Positions 1 to 8,478 of a DNA stretch of 47,018 nucleotides are shown here, piece after piece. The notes under the pieces are model-generated. The model ran no database searches. It was not told the DNA's origin and saw only the letters and a program-made list of their open reading frames with translations. This DNA is from CAVALG01 sp963630555 (lineage in GTDB: Bacteria; Bacillota; Clostridia; Oscillospirales; Acutalibacteraceae). Every line of letters starts with the position of its first letter. The stretch's first letter is position 1. The stretch spans positions 1-47,018 of the forward strand of contig CAVGND010000012.1 in NCBI GenBank assembly GCA_963630555.1, written 5' to 3'. The translations under genes were made by a program, and so were the position numbers.

Positions 1-53
1 GCACGCGGCTGTTAACCGCGGTGTCACAGGTTCGAGCCCTGTTTGAGGCGCCA
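1..53 (+). tRNA. tRNA-Asn (GUU), 3' part only
   Basis: The window opens inside a tRNA. The anticodon stem CGCGG/CCGCG encloses the loop CTGTTAA, so the anticodon is GTT (Asn). A T-arm with GGTTCGAGCC follows, then the 3' acceptor strand and CCA at about 51-53. The D-arm and 5' acceptor strand lie outside the window. tRNA 3' ends are common integration sites, which matters because the genes immediately downstream look accessory. Confidence 0.9.
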
Positions 54-54
54 A

Positions 55-86
55 AAAATCCTCGTTCGAGAGAATGAGGATTTTTG
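55..86 (+). terminator. Rho-independent terminator of the tRNA-Asn unit
   Basis: AAAATCCTC (55-63) pairs with GAGGATTTT (76-84) and a T-run follows. It lies directly behind the tRNA. Confidence 0.8.
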
Positions 87-314
87 TTCATCCACTATTC
101 ATTCTTCATCGTTCACTTGTCGCTCCTCGCTGAAGAATACATAATCAAGTTGATATCCGGAAAAAAGAAACAAAGTGACAGCCGTGAAGGAGGATAATGT
201 GTAAGGCTGTGAGACAACTTTACCGCCAAATTCAATTAAGATATAAACTATCGTATTTTTTGCTATAATCTTTAAAAAACAAATTATTATACGAAACACA
301 GGTGGTCATTATTA

Positions 315-1232
315 ATGGATAACATAAATAAAGTTACCAGAATTAACTTGAAAACAAGTGCTAAAAATAGAAGTGATTTAATTCAGTATTGTTTATTTGG
401 CAAAAAGCAATACATAGTTATTGGTTGGAGTGGTGCGTTTGAAGTTAACCCTGAAATCAAAACCTATGAGGAGTATTATCATGCCGTTAAAGAAAAATAC
501 AATAAGAAGAATTGGAGATATGATCACTCACACAATGTGTTTTGGCATGCTAAAGAGGGAGATCTTTTTTGGACACGTGATCTTGACGGGAACTATTGGA
601 TTTGCAGAGCTTTAGGAATAGCTCAAGCATGCTACAATCCAAATTTGGACATTGGAGCAATTATTCCTGTAAATGCATATAAGTATGGTTTAGAAGTCCC
701 GGGACAGATAAAGGCATCATTTAATCGACCTCGAGGCGGCACCTGCCAGGATTTATCAGAGAAAATAATAGTTGAGTTTTCAAAAAAAGTGTTTAATGAA
801 CTATCTCATACCGTAATATATGATGTTGACGCAATAGGAAACGATTTGCTATTAACTCTTCCAGATTTTGAACTTGAAGAGTTGGTTATCTCATATCTTC
901 AGATAAAAGAAAACTATTATTTGTTATCTAATTCAATAGCTAAAAAATCCACCACTATTAAAATTGAATGTGAATTAATAAGTAGAGATAAAAATGATTA
1001 CAGAAAAGCTGTTGTTCAAGTAAAAGGTGGCAGCAATAAAGAAATAAATGCTATTGACTATAAATCTTTTGATGATGACGGATACATTGTTTATTTTTAC
1101 GCCCCTAAAGTTATTAATAAAGATAAACTTAAAAATTGTGTAATAATAACTCGTCAACAGATTCAAAGCTTTTATGCTGAATATAAATCTATTTTGCCTG
1201 AATCTATTACAAAATGGGAAAAACTTCTTTAG
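315..1232 (+). CDS. Candidate restriction-type nuclease: PUA/EVE-like N-domain plus PD-(D/E)XK-like C-domain
   Basis: A 305-residue protein I cannot assign to a named family. Residues ~30-150 carry a pattern seen in PUA/EVE-like modified-base reader modules of restriction proteins: an early IGWSG segment, GDLFWTRD followed by a glycine and YWICRAL, then an EVPG segment. Residues ~195-260 resemble an Mrr-like nuclease core: a helix (LEELVISYLQ), acidic residues E218/E220 on a predicted strand, then VVQVKGG with Q235 and K237 in the QxK position. The classical upstream Asp is not obvious. By analogy it could cut DNA bearing modified bases and act in phage defence. It is AT-rich, unlike the genes from 3.3 kb on, stands alone, and lies 260 bp downstream of a tRNA. 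The start follows GGTGG with an ATG at 315. Function is inferred from short motifs only. Confidence 0.6.
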   Translation: MDNINKVTRINLKTSAKNRSDLIQYCLFGKKQYIVIGWSGAFEVNPEIKTYEEYYHAVKEKYNKKNWRYDHSHNVFWHAKEGDLFWTRDLDGNYWICRALGIAQACYNPNLDIGAIIPVNAYKYGLEVPGQIKASFNRPRGGTCQDLSEKIIVEFSKKVFNELSHTVIYDVDAIGNDLLLTLPDFELEELVISYLQIKENYYLLSNSIAKKSTTIKIECELISRDKNDYRKAVVQVKGGSNKEINAIDYKSFDDDGYIVYFYAPKVINKDKLKNCVIITRQQIQSFYAEYKSILPESITKWEKLL

Positions 1233-1651
1233 TAATTACAAAGATAGTAATTATCAAAGAAAACCATACAACCATTCACAAATAGTGAGAATGTTTTTAA
1301 TACGAAATTCAAAATTTTGCTGATGCAATTAGATCATTACGCGGTCAATTTGAAATAGTGACATCGAAGTTTGAAAAAATGTGATGTGTCAAATGCGAAA
1401 ATCAAGTGTCTTTATGATTGTGCTATTTCGTCATGCAGTCACATCATTACTCCACGATGTGGAACACACTTTGAAACCCCTTGATTTTCAAGGGGTTTCA
1501 GTGTTTTTTGCTCATCTTTCTAAATTCACTTTTCAGGGCAAGTAATTTCCGGTTTTCTCGATATAACAGGACTTGAACCGCCGATGCTGCTTAAAATCGT
1601 GTCCCGAGAGGTAAAGGAAGCGTCTTTTCTTATATCGTTAGAGATTATTAT
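1233..1651. other. AT-rich gap without a recognisable intact gene
   Basis: No intact gene is recognised. It holds a terminator-type hairpin at 1473-1507. From about 1525 to 1655 one plus-strand frame stays open and reads like a protein segment (GLEPPMLLKIVSREVK), but it lacks a start and ends at the TGA at 1653, overlapping the next ORF in another frame. I read this as decayed accessory DNA. Confidence 0.5.
1473..1507 (+). terminator. Strong terminator hairpin
   Basis: GAAACCCCTTG (1473-1483) pairs perfectly with CAAGGGGTTTC (1489-1499) across a five-base loop, and a T-rich tail follows. No intact gene ends just upstream, so it may terminate a lost gene or the transcript of the candidate nuclease. 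Confidence 0.7.
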
Positions 1652-2104
1652 TTGACGGAAACATTACCCGAAAATATTTCGTCGGATGATGTCAAGTATC
1701 GGCCTAAGGAAGTTGATGAAGATGGAAATTTGCCGGAACAATATAGATATCTTGTGGTGAACGCAACTGTTCAAAATATTTCCGGAGAAAATGATGTTGA
1801 GCATTTGATAAATTGCTTCCATGGTGAATTTATTAGTGATGACTATCAAAAACTTTTTCCTATACAAGAATTCAGATATTTTTCAAGGCTGGGAGAGGCG
1901 TCAGACAGAATTAGCGAGAAATATCACTATATTTTCAAAAAGGATGAGTTGATTGAAGCACAACTGATATTTATTTTGGATATGACCGCCTTTGAGGAAG
2001 AATTTGATTTTTATTTTGTGCTGAACCAAAGCGGTGCGTGGTCTCCGGATGAAAATTACCGAATTCAAAAAGCGGAGTTGGATTCGCAATCGCTTGACAA
2101 GTAA
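1652..2104 (+). pseudogene. Hypothetical protein, probably 5'-truncated
   Basis: An open frame of 150 codons that would need a TTG start (1652) without a good Shine-Dalgarno sequence. The product is acidic, starts abruptly, and has no signal peptide. Its centre (YLVVNATVQNIS, then a beta-rich stretch with conserved aromatic residues) resembles the extracellular immunoglobulin-like part of Firmicute lipoproteins such as DUF5028/DUF4352-type proteins. In those the N-terminus is a lipoprotein signal and a linker, both missing here. Neighbouring pieces are also broken, so I treat it as the 3' remnant of a secreted-protein gene. The family comparison is from memory and weak. An intact small cytosolic protein is the alternative. 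Confidence 0.4.
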
Positions 2105-2324
2105 CAAACCAACGAAAAATAAAAGTTAAATTTTTTTGCTGAAAAATCGCTATTTTGATTGATTTAAGGCATTACTGTTGTAGAACTTAAAGGTTTCTCT
2201 TAAACATCTCTTCATTACACAGGGACTTTTTTACCATTTATCAAGCGTGATTGTGGAAATATAAAAAATATTAAAGTAATTGCGACGCTGCAGGTCGCAG
2301 TCGCTTTAAAACAGGAGGTTAAAA

Positions 2325-2510
2325 ATGACAAAATCAAAACTGCTTACTCGAATTTGTACAGCAGCGATGTCGTTGATGATGCTGGTTTCTGTTACTGCAA
2401 TCACTGTAAGTGCAAAGAATTATAAGGATACAACATATTCTTATTCATTAAACAGCGGCGAAGAAACTTCAACTGAGTTTCGTAAGAAGGAAGACAACTC
2501 ATCATGTTGA
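2325..2510 (+). pseudogene. 5' fragment of a small secreted protein gene
   Basis: ATG at 2325 follows a near-perfect Shine-Dalgarno (AGGAGG, 2313-2318). The product has a clear Sec signal peptide: MTKSKLLTR, a hydrophobic core, then VSA at about residues 28-30. The mature start (NYKDTTYSYSLNSG, then RKKEDNSS) resembles the beginning of a larger secreted protein, but the frame stops after 61 codons at 2508-2510. The following sequence continues in another frame as a quite different protein, so the gene appears to have lost its 3' part by deletion. Expression signals are intact, so a 61-residue secreted peptide might still be made. Confidence 0.55.
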
Positions 2511-3141
2511 CGCGATTAATGCATACGCTTCGGAGATCGCCGATTCTTTTTTCAAAAATGTTCTTGATGACAACGGGAAGAAAACCGAAAACAAAAGGCG
2601 TAAGTCAGTCAAGCTCAGATGGCTTATACCGATTGCAGCTGCAATTTCTATTTTGGTTTCGGGTTCACTCATCGCATATGCATTTGGATTTGATGTTATC
2701 AGCCTTACAAAAGAAGCGCTGATGAATATGAAGGAAAAGCAAAGATACAAAGAGGGGAACGTCGAGATCGTATTGACCGGCGATACACAGGTGTTTGAGA
2801 CTGTTGAAGATTTTGAAGAAGCAAATTTATTCCCGTCTGTTGTTTTACCGCGTGATTTTTTTGCTGAACATCCAATCAAAATGATCATAGTATATGATTA
2901 CGGCGATGAAACCGAGGCAACATTTACATTCAAGGACAAGCAGTTATATTTGTCTGTTACTTCCGGAGAACGCTTTTCGGATATTCAAAACAATACAATC
3001 AATATCGGCGGGTTTGATGTCGTTGTAACCGATTATGAAGGGATTTTTCAGGGTGAGTTCCAACATGACAAGTATTCGTATTTAGTCAATGCGCCTTCGA
3101 TCGGTACTCTCACGGAAATTATCAAAGATATGAAGAAATAA
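2506..3141 (+). pseudogene. 3' fragment of a membrane-anchored anti-sigma/DUF4367-like protein
   Basis: From 2506 a second frame is open to 3141. It begins without a start codon (VDAINAYASEIADSFF), then has a basic stretch (KKTENKRRKSVKLRW), one transmembrane helix (LIPIAAAISILVSGSLIAYA) and an extracellular domain of about 150 residues. This layout of short cytosolic part, basic flank, single helix and outer domain is typical of anti-sigma-like or DUF4367 proteins of Clostridia. The N-terminus is replaced by the secreted-protein fragment ending at 2510, which suggests a deletion that fused two genes out of frame. An internal ATG at 2653 could give a 162-residue product, but it lies inside the membrane segment. 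Confidence 0.5.
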
Positions 3142-3274
3142 TAATGAAAAACGGAATAATGAAAGCTGCTATTTCATTAACTCTATTATTATGCTTTGAT
3201 TTTGCAAACAAACACCCGCTTTTTTATTGATGTAATTTACATTTTTTTGAATAAAGATATATTTCAAATCCGCA

Positions 3275-3310
3275 GAAAAAAGGCAAAACCCCGCGAAAGG
3301 GATTTTGCCA
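3275..3310 (-). terminator. spoIIID terminator
   Basis: On the minus strand GGCAAAATCCC and GGGGTTTTGCC form a stem (3282-3309) followed by a T-run (complement of 3275-3281). It lies 16 bp beyond the spoIIID stop codon. Confidence 0.85.
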
Positions 3311-3325
3311 TTCTTTTAAAATGCA

Positions 3326-3601
3326 TTATTTAATTTGATCCGTTTGGGGACAATCGGGAGCCTTGTACTTTCTCCGGGTCGCCAGACCCCCTCTGATATG
3401 CCGTTCCTCTTTATTTTTATCCAAAACAACCCTTACAAGTTTGTAAAGCGCCGGGTCCGAATATCTCAGCCTTTCGGATACATCCTTATGTACCGTTGAT
3501 TTGCTGATGTTGAAGACTGCTGCTGCGGCGCGAACCGTTGAGCCTGTTTTTACTATGTATTCCCCCAACACTGCCGCTCTTTCCTCCACTGTTCCTCTCA
3601 T
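3326..3601 (-). CDS. spoIIID: Sporulation transcriptional regulator SpoIIID
   Basis: A 91-residue DNA-binding protein that acts in the mother cell during sporulation with RNA polymerase sigma-E, activating and repressing genes before the switch to sigma-K. The hallmark region is intact: ERAAVLGEYIV near the N-terminus, the helix-turn-helix TVRAAAAVFNISKSTVHKDV, and the conserved VRVVLDKNKEERHIRGG followed by a basic stretch. The family is usually 80-95 residues, so it is full length. ATG at 3601 is preceded by AGGAG at 8 bp. The gene is monocistronic with its own terminator. Its presence indicates an endospore former. A short RHS remnant lies immediately upstream. Confidence 0.95.
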   Translation of the reverse strand: MRGTVEERAAVLGEYIVKTGSTVRAAAAVFNISKSTVHKDVSERLRYSDPALYKLVRVVLDKNKEERHIRGGLATRRKYKAPDCPQTDQIK

Positions 3602-3625
3602 ATGATCAACTCCTATACGGGTTAA

Positions 3626-3832
3626 TTAATCATATGACTGAATTTGCGGATTTATGCCGAGCGTTCTTCCCGAAAGGTCATAATTATACCTATAGGTTGT
3701 ACCCGTAAACAAATCCTCTTTAGAATACAGATTCCCGAACTGATCATATTTAATTTTTACGGTATCATTATACTTTAACATACCCGTAAAGTCAACCAAA
3801 ATATCGGCTGAAATCAGAAACCGCTGTTTCAT
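3626..3832 (-). pseudogene. RHS/YD-repeat protein remnant
   Basis: About 68 codons whose translation carries recognisable YD-repeat units: KYDQFGNLYSKEDL, then TYRYNYDLSGRT. RHS/YD-repeat proteins are large cell-surface or toxin-delivery proteins of more than 1000 residues, so this is an internal scrap. There is no convincing ribosome-binding site. It lies on the same strand as spoIIID, between that gene and the terminator of the pgeF operon. It probably marks a deleted polymorphic-toxin or cell-wall protein locus. Confidence 0.6.
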
Positions 3833-3864
3833 CCGATGCTTTGGCGCAGCAACCCTTGATAGAA

Positions 3865-3897
3865 CAAAAAATCAGCACGGCGTGAAACCGTGCTGAA
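3865..3897 (-). terminator. Terminator downstream of the pgeF operon
   Basis: TCAGCACGG (3872-3880) pairs with CCGTGCTGA (3888-3896). On the minus strand a T-run follows (complement of the A-run at 3865-3870). It sits 160 bp past pgeF. The interval 3901-4058 holds nothing I can identify. Confidence 0.8.
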
Positions 3898-4058
3898 ATT
3901 CTTTGTTTATTCGGTTTTGCCGCACGCATGCAGGAAACGGCACAAACGGCAGACCTTAACGACATAGCAGACAGCACAGCGGCACAAGGCAGAGCCGTTT
4001 CGAGGTCAGGATGGCAGCAAACCGTGAAATTGAGGAACTTGTCGGGCGGTGTGACGGA

Positions 4059-4883
4059 TTATTTCAACGCTATAAGTGCGGCGTTGTTTCCGCGCTTGCC
4101 GCCCGTAGCCCTGTGGGAATGGAAGTGGACATGCTCACATTCGGTGCACAGGTCGGATACGGTTATGTTGCTTTCGGGTACGCCTGCCGACATAAGTATC
4201 AGTTTGTTTGTTTTTTGCAGATCGATGTTGTATTTGCTGTTGGGTTTGTATTTGCAGACATCGGCAATATCAACACAATCTATTTTTAAAAACTCGTTAT
4301 ATACGGGTTCGTCAACCTCAAAACAGCACTGCTTTATTGAGGGTGCTATGCCCACAAGTATATTTCCGGGGTCGCAGCCGTATTTGCTCACCATTCGTTC
4401 AACGGTAAGTGCGCCTATCTTGCCTACGGTTCCGCGCCACCCTGCGTGTGAGGCGGCTATAACATTTTTTTTCGGATCAAAAAACAGCAGCGGAACGCAG
4501 TCGGCATATTGTGTTACAAGGACTACCCCCGGTACATCGGTAATAAGCCCGTCGACATTGTCATAATCCCGCTTTTCGATTATCCCTTTGCCTATGTCAT
4601 TTTCGGTAACGGTGCGGATATTCACGGTGTGCGTCTGGTGCGAAAGCACGCAGTTCTTGTAATTCACGCCGATAGCCTCGCAAATGCGGCGGTAGTTTTC
4701 AAGGACATTTTCGCGCTTGTCGCCGTTGGAAAAACTCATATTGACGGTGGAGTATATTCCTTCGCTTACGCCGCCGTGCCGTGTGGTAAAAGCGGCGGCA
4801 ACCTTTCCTGTCTTATCGAACGACGGGAAAGATATATATACAAGTTTGCCCTTCCGATTGATTTTAAGCGTTTTTGATTCCAT
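4059..4883 (-). CDS. pgeF: Peptidoglycan editing factor PgeF / purine nucleoside phosphorylase family (YfiH, laccase domain)
   Basis: A 274-residue cytosolic protein of the DUF152/YfiH family. Members are zinc enzymes reported to remove mis-incorporated residues from peptidoglycan precursors and to act as purine nucleoside phosphorylase/adenosine deaminase. Diagnostic blocks are all present: TTRHGGVSEG, LSHQTHTVN, ADCVPLLFFDP, SHAGWRGTV and, at the C-terminus, CTECEHVHFHSHR then TGGKRGNNAALI. I chose the ATG at 4883 because AGGGG lies 8 bp upstream; an ATG two codons earlier sits too close to it. It begins 14 bp after the metallo-beta-lactamase-fold lipoprotein gene, so the two form an operon. 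Which activity dominates here cannot be read from the sequence. Confidence 0.9.
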   Translation of the reverse strand: MESKTLKINRKGKLVYISFPSFDKTGKVAAAFTTRHGGVSEGIYSTVNMSFSNGDKRENVLENYRRICEAIGVNYKNCVLSHQTHTVNIRTVTENDIGKGIIEKRDYDNVDGLITDVPGVVLVTQYADCVPLLFFDPKKNVIAASHAGWRGTVGKIGALTVERMVSKYGCDPGNILVGIAPSIKQCCFEVDEPVYNEFLKIDCVDIADVCKYKPNSKYNIDLQKTNKLILMSAGVPESNITVSDLCTECEHVHFHSHRATGGKRGNNAALIALK

Positions 4884-4897
4884 TTTCATTGCCCCTT

Positions 4898-5788
4898 TTA
4901 GGTCTGTTTTTCGGTTGAAACGGTATAACTTCTGCCGTTGCATTTAACGGTAATGTCGCCTTGGGTGTCGGTTCTGTATATGTCGGCTCCCACCTTTCGG
5001 TAACGCGAAAGTATTTCGGGGCGCGGGTGCCCGTACCGGTTGTCAATCCCGCAGGATATAACTGCAACCGACGGCGATAGCTTTTTAATGAATTTCGCAC
5101 TGTTTGAGGTTGTGCTGCCGTGGTGTCCGGCTTTTACAATATCCGCCTCCAGTTCGGGATAGTCTTTCATTAATCGGTTCTCTATCTCGGTTTCGGCATC
5201 GCCCATAAATAAAAATGTTATGTCATAGTATATCACTCGGATAACTGCCGAATAATTATTAAGATTGCCGTAATCACTTTCGGCAGGGGAAAGACAGTCT
5301 ATTTTAAGGTGGTCTTCGCTCGATATCAACATACCGGCGGCAGCGCGCGAAACCGAGCAGCCTTTGGCTTTTACCGCTTCTAAAAACTGTTCGTAAATCC
5401 GTGTGTCAGGCATATCTTTTTCCGATATTTGCGGCATAAAAACTTCGCCTATTTCAAAACTGTTTATTATATCATCCAGTCCGCCTATGTGATCTTCGTG
5501 CGGATGTGTTGCAACTACTATATCTATTGACTCAATTCCGAGGTTCTTAATGTGTTCGGTAATTTGATTGGATGTAGCCTGTGTTCCGCCGTCAATCAAC
5601 ATATTTCTGCCGTCAGGCAGTTGTATAAGTGTGGAATCGCCTTGCCCGACGTCAATATATTCCACCGTCAGGTTCTTAATTTTCGTATCGGCACTGTTAA
5701 TGTTACCGTCGCAACCGCTGAAAGTTACAATCACAAATACCGATAATACAAGTGCCATTGCTTTTTTAAATCCGTTTTTTACCGTCAT
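4898..5788 (-). CDS. ComEC/Rec2-like metallo-beta-lactamase-fold lipoprotein
   Basis: A 296-residue exported hydrolase of the MBL fold. The N-terminus is a lipoprotein signal (KKAMALVLSVFVIVTFSGC, lipobox FSGC, lipidated Cys at about 26). The catalytic domain starts with VEYIDVGQGDSTLI and has the metal motif HPHEDHIGG, then MGDAETEIE, KAGHHGS and a late SCGIDNRYGHP. This matches the C-terminal domain of ComEC and the free-standing ComEC/Rec2-related proteins common in Clostridia. It lacks the ComEC membrane channel, so it is not the DNA-uptake pore. The substrate is unknown; a nucleic acid or phosphodiester at the cell surface is plausible. ATG at 5788 follows AAGGAG at about 10 bp. First gene of a two-gene unit with pgeF. 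Confidence 0.88.
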   Translation of the reverse strand: MTVKNGFKKAMALVLSVFVIVTFSGCDGNINSADTKIKNLTVEYIDVGQGDSTLIQLPDGRNMLIDGGTQATSNQITEHIKNLGIESIDIVVATHPHEDHIGGLDDIINSFEIGEVFMPQISEKDMPDTRIYEQFLEAVKAKGCSVSRAAAGMLISSEDHLKIDCLSPAESDYGNLNNYSAVIRVIYYDITFLFMGDAETEIENRLMKDYPELEADIVKAGHHGSTTSNSAKFIKKLSPSVAVISCGIDNRYGHPRPEILSRYRKVGADIYRTDTQGDITVKCNGRSYTVSTEKQT

Positions 5789-5819
5789 TCGGTGCCATCT
5801 CCTTTTTAAACTGCCGAAT

Positions 5820-5864
5820 AACGGCAGAACCCAAAACCTTTATCGGTTTCGGCGTTCTGCCGTT
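5820..5864. terminator. Hairpin between the GH94 gene and the MBL lipoprotein gene
   Basis: AACGGCAGAAC (5820-5830) pairs with GTTCTGCCGTT (5854-5864). The T-run is on the plus-strand side, so for the minus-strand phosphorylase gene it is a weak terminator or a processing hairpin. Confidence 0.5.
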
Positions 5865-5904
5865 TTATAAGTTAAATCAGCGGCTAAAAGCGGTAGAGCA
5901 GACC

Positions 5905-8253
5905 TTATTGCCCATTGCCGAGATTGAGCGAAATCGCAGCCTCTTTTTTACCGGCAAGCATTTCCCACGGCACCGTGTTTCCGGAAACTTTTACTCCGTC
6001 AACAAAAAGTTCGGTTTCGGCGGCTTTTTCCACTTTTATATGGCACATTGTGCCGCGGCACAAACGGTCAACCGTGTACTCTTTCCATTCTTCGGGAATC
6101 TGCGGATCAATAACCAAGCCGTCAAATTCGGGGCGCACGCCCAAAATGTATTGCGTTGCCGTAACATACATCCAAGAGGCGGTGCCCGTAAGCCATGAGT
6201 TTACGCAGACGCCTGCACGGTTGTGCGGCGGAGCCAACATAGTCTGCGAGTATACATAAGGTTCGGTCATGCAAACATCGGCAATGTCGTTTCTCCTTGT
6301 CGGGAGAGAGAGGGTGTAGCATCTGTAAGCATCCTCGTTTCTGCCAAGCAGCGCCAGTGCCATTATAGCCCATGTGTTTGCGTGGAAGAAATACCCTCCG
6401 TTTTCGCGCGCGCCGGCAGGGAAGAGGTAGTAGAATTTGCGCTTTGTGTCAAATCCCGTTGATGCAGGATAATGCGATATAATGCCCATTTCTTTGCAAA
6501 GATATTTAAGCACATTATCCATAGCCGAATTTGCTTTTTCTTTGTCGGGTAAACGGCTGAGTACCGACCAAGACTGCGGATTAAGATATATTTTGTTCCA
6601 TTCGTCATCATTTGTGCCGTACTTTTCTCCGCTCGGTGTGAATGCCCTTATAAACCACTCACCATCCCATATTGTGTCAGTTTTTGAACGGCAATATTCA
6701 TATATTTCGTCAACCTTTTTCTTCCTTTTTTCAAGACCCATATGGTCAAAAAGCATGCTTAACTCATAAGCGGCGTGCGCCAACTGGAAGAATACAAAGG
6801 TTGATTCGGCGGGGCGACCCTGCTCATCATTGCTTATCGGCCAAAGACTGTCATTCCAGTCATTGCCCAAAAATTTCGGTATGCCGTGCGGCCCCAAATT
6901 CTGCATGGTAAATTCAAGACCCTTTTCAAGGTGTTCAAGAACCGTAGCCTTGCCGCCGTCAACATACGGTACTGTTTCATCCAAAAATGCGTAGTCGCCC
7001 GTTTCTTTAATGTAACTTGTAACACTGAATACCGACCAAAGGTGATCGTCACTGCGTCCTCCGCCTACCGATTCGCCCGTTGCGGGGTAGTAAACGGTTC
7101 TTGCGTTACCGTCACTGCGCTGTATTGATAAAAGCAGTTTAATACGCTCTTTTGACTGCTCGGGGATTGAGTGCAGAACGCCCAAAACATCCTGCATACT
7201 GTCCCTGAAACCGAAACCGCGGTCAACCCCACGCTCGTATATTGAAATAAACCTTGACCAGTCAAAGGTTGTGCGTGTTTGGTATGAATGCCAGATATTC
7301 AGCATTGTGTTCATATCTGCGTTCGGTGTATTTACCTGCAGTTTGCCGAGGTGGGCTTGCCAAAGGTCGGCAATTGCTTTAAATCCGGCTTTTCTTTTCT
7401 CTTTGTCAAAAGCTTCGGCTATCTGTCCGTCAATGCTTTCTTTGTCTTCGGCTGCGCCGAGGGTGTAGGTGGCGTTTTTCTTTTCGCCCGGCGCCAAAGT
7501 AATTACCGAGCAAAGAACGCCTACCGCATTGTCCGAATGCATTATGCTGTTTTTGCAAATTCCGTCGTCAAGCACCTGCGGATTGGATTCATCGCGGTAT
7601 GCGCCTATAAATTCACGCTGGCAGCAGTCATAACCGCATATCGGCAGATCGGTCGATATGTAATCATACATATTTTTACCCGATATCTGCATTGCGGCGG
7701 TATCACATATTATTTTATCTCCGTAAAACTCGCACATAAGCGCCATTGTCTGCCAGTGGCACAGCATATCAAAAGATGCGTGATGAAAACTGAATTCAAC
7801 ATATGAATACAGTTTCAGATTTTTCGGCTTGTCCGAAAGGTTTTCAATTTCAACCTCCCATATTTCATATCTCGCTTTCGGGGGTATGTAATATGTTACT
7901 GTGGTGCGAACATCGTCATAAGTTCCGGTGATTTTAGTGTAACCCAAACCGTGGCGGCATTCATAAAACTGCATATCTTTAAGCACCGGCTGCCATGTCG
8001 GCGACCAGTATTCGCCCGTGTCCTCGTTCCGGATATAGATGTACCGTCCGGGGCGGTCAATCGGTTGGTTGGTGAATTTGTAGCGTGTTACCCTGCGGTT
8101 TGACGGATCTCCGTCAAAAGAAAGACCGCCGGCGGTATTGGAAATAATACCGCTGTATCCGCCGTTGCCGAGATAGTTCATCCACTGCGTAGGCGTGTCG
8201 GGGCGGGTAATTACATATTCAAGTTTTTTGTTGTCAAAATAGCCGAATTTCAT
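5905..8253 (-). CDS. GH94 glycoside phosphorylase, cellobiose-phosphorylase type
   Basis: A 782-residue cytosolic enzyme that would cleave cellobiose (or a related beta-glucoside) with phosphate to glucose 1-phosphate plus glucose, saving ATP. The start MKFGYFDNKKLEYVITRPDT, then NYLGNGGYSGIISNTAGG, RRVTRYKF and TGEYWSPTWQPV follow the cellobiose phosphorylase N-terminal beta-sandwich closely. The (alpha/alpha)6 domain has GFRDSMQD (Asp351) and NDWNDSL (Asp465, Asp468), the latter at the general-acid position. Characterised cellobiose phosphorylases usually read ADWNDC here, so specificity is not certain. It lacks the extra ~170 residues of cellodextrin phosphorylases. I chose the ATG at 8253 because GGGAGA lies 6-7 bp upstream. 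No export signal. Solitary gene with its own promoter. Confidence 0.9.
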   Translation of the reverse strand: MKFGYFDNKKLEYVITRPDTPTQWMNYLGNGGYSGIISNTAGGLSFDGDPSNRRVTRYKFTNQPIDRPGRYIYIRNEDTGEYWSPTWQPVLKDMQFYECRHGLGYTKITGTYDDVRTTVTYYIPPKARYEIWEVEIENLSDKPKNLKLYSYVEFSFHHASFDMLCHWQTMALMCEFYGDKIICDTAAMQISGKNMYDYISTDLPICGYDCCQREFIGAYRDESNPQVLDDGICKNSIMHSDNAVGVLCSVITLAPGEKKNATYTLGAAEDKESIDGQIAEAFDKEKRKAGFKAIADLWQAHLGKLQVNTPNADMNTMLNIWHSYQTRTTFDWSRFISIYERGVDRGFGFRDSMQDVLGVLHSIPEQSKERIKLLLSIQRSDGNARTVYYPATGESVGGGRSDDHLWSVFSVTSYIKETGDYAFLDETVPYVDGGKATVLEHLEKGLEFTMQNLGPHGIPKFLGNDWNDSLWPISNDEQGRPAESTFVFFQLAHAAYELSMLFDHMGLEKRKKKVDEIYEYCRSKTDTIWDGEWFIRAFTPSGEKYGTNDDEWNKIYLNPQSWSVLSRLPDKEKANSAMDNVLKYLCKEMGIISHYPASTGFDTKRKFYYLFPAGARENGGYFFHANTWAIMALALLGRNEDAYRCYTLSLPTRRNDIADVCMTEPYVYSQTMLAPPHNRAGVCVNSWLTGTASWMYVTATQYILGVRPEFDGLVIDPQIPEEWKEYTVDRLCRGTMCHIKVEKAAETELFVDGVKVSGNTVPWEMLAGKKEAAISLNLGNGQ

Positions 8254-8285
8254 AGAATATCTCCCGTAAAAAAATTTCATTTCCG

Positions 8286-8314
8286 ATTTTAACACAAGTC
8301 TAAGTTAAAATCAA
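8286..8314 (-). promoter_or_regulatory. Sigma-A-type promoter of the GH94 gene
   Basis: On the minus strand TTGATT (complement of 8309-8314), 17 bp, then TAAAAT (complement of 8286-8291). The predicted 5' UTR to the ATG at 8253 is about 25 nt. Confidence 0.65.
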
Positions 8315-8478
8315 TAAAAATACTTCTATTTTTACCGCATAATTTGTGTTTAAGGTAAATTAAGTGAAAAATCGAATTTTTTCATAAAAAACTGTTTAAA
8401 TCTGAGTGAATTTCTGTTAAAATATTATTTGTGGAAGTTCGGCTCGACTTGTACTTATTGAAAGGACAGAAATAAAAT

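Noticed and set aside
3792..3977. Minus-strand open frame of 61 codons
   Set aside because: No ribosome-binding site, overlaps the terminator at 3865-3897 and the RHS remnant, and has no family likeness.
4006..4030. GGTCAGGATGGCAGCAAACC resembles the core of a signal-recognition-particle RNA
   Set aside because: The GGAA tetraloop and symmetric-loop spacing are missing, there is no closing helix, and the stretch lies beside the pgeF end without a promoter.
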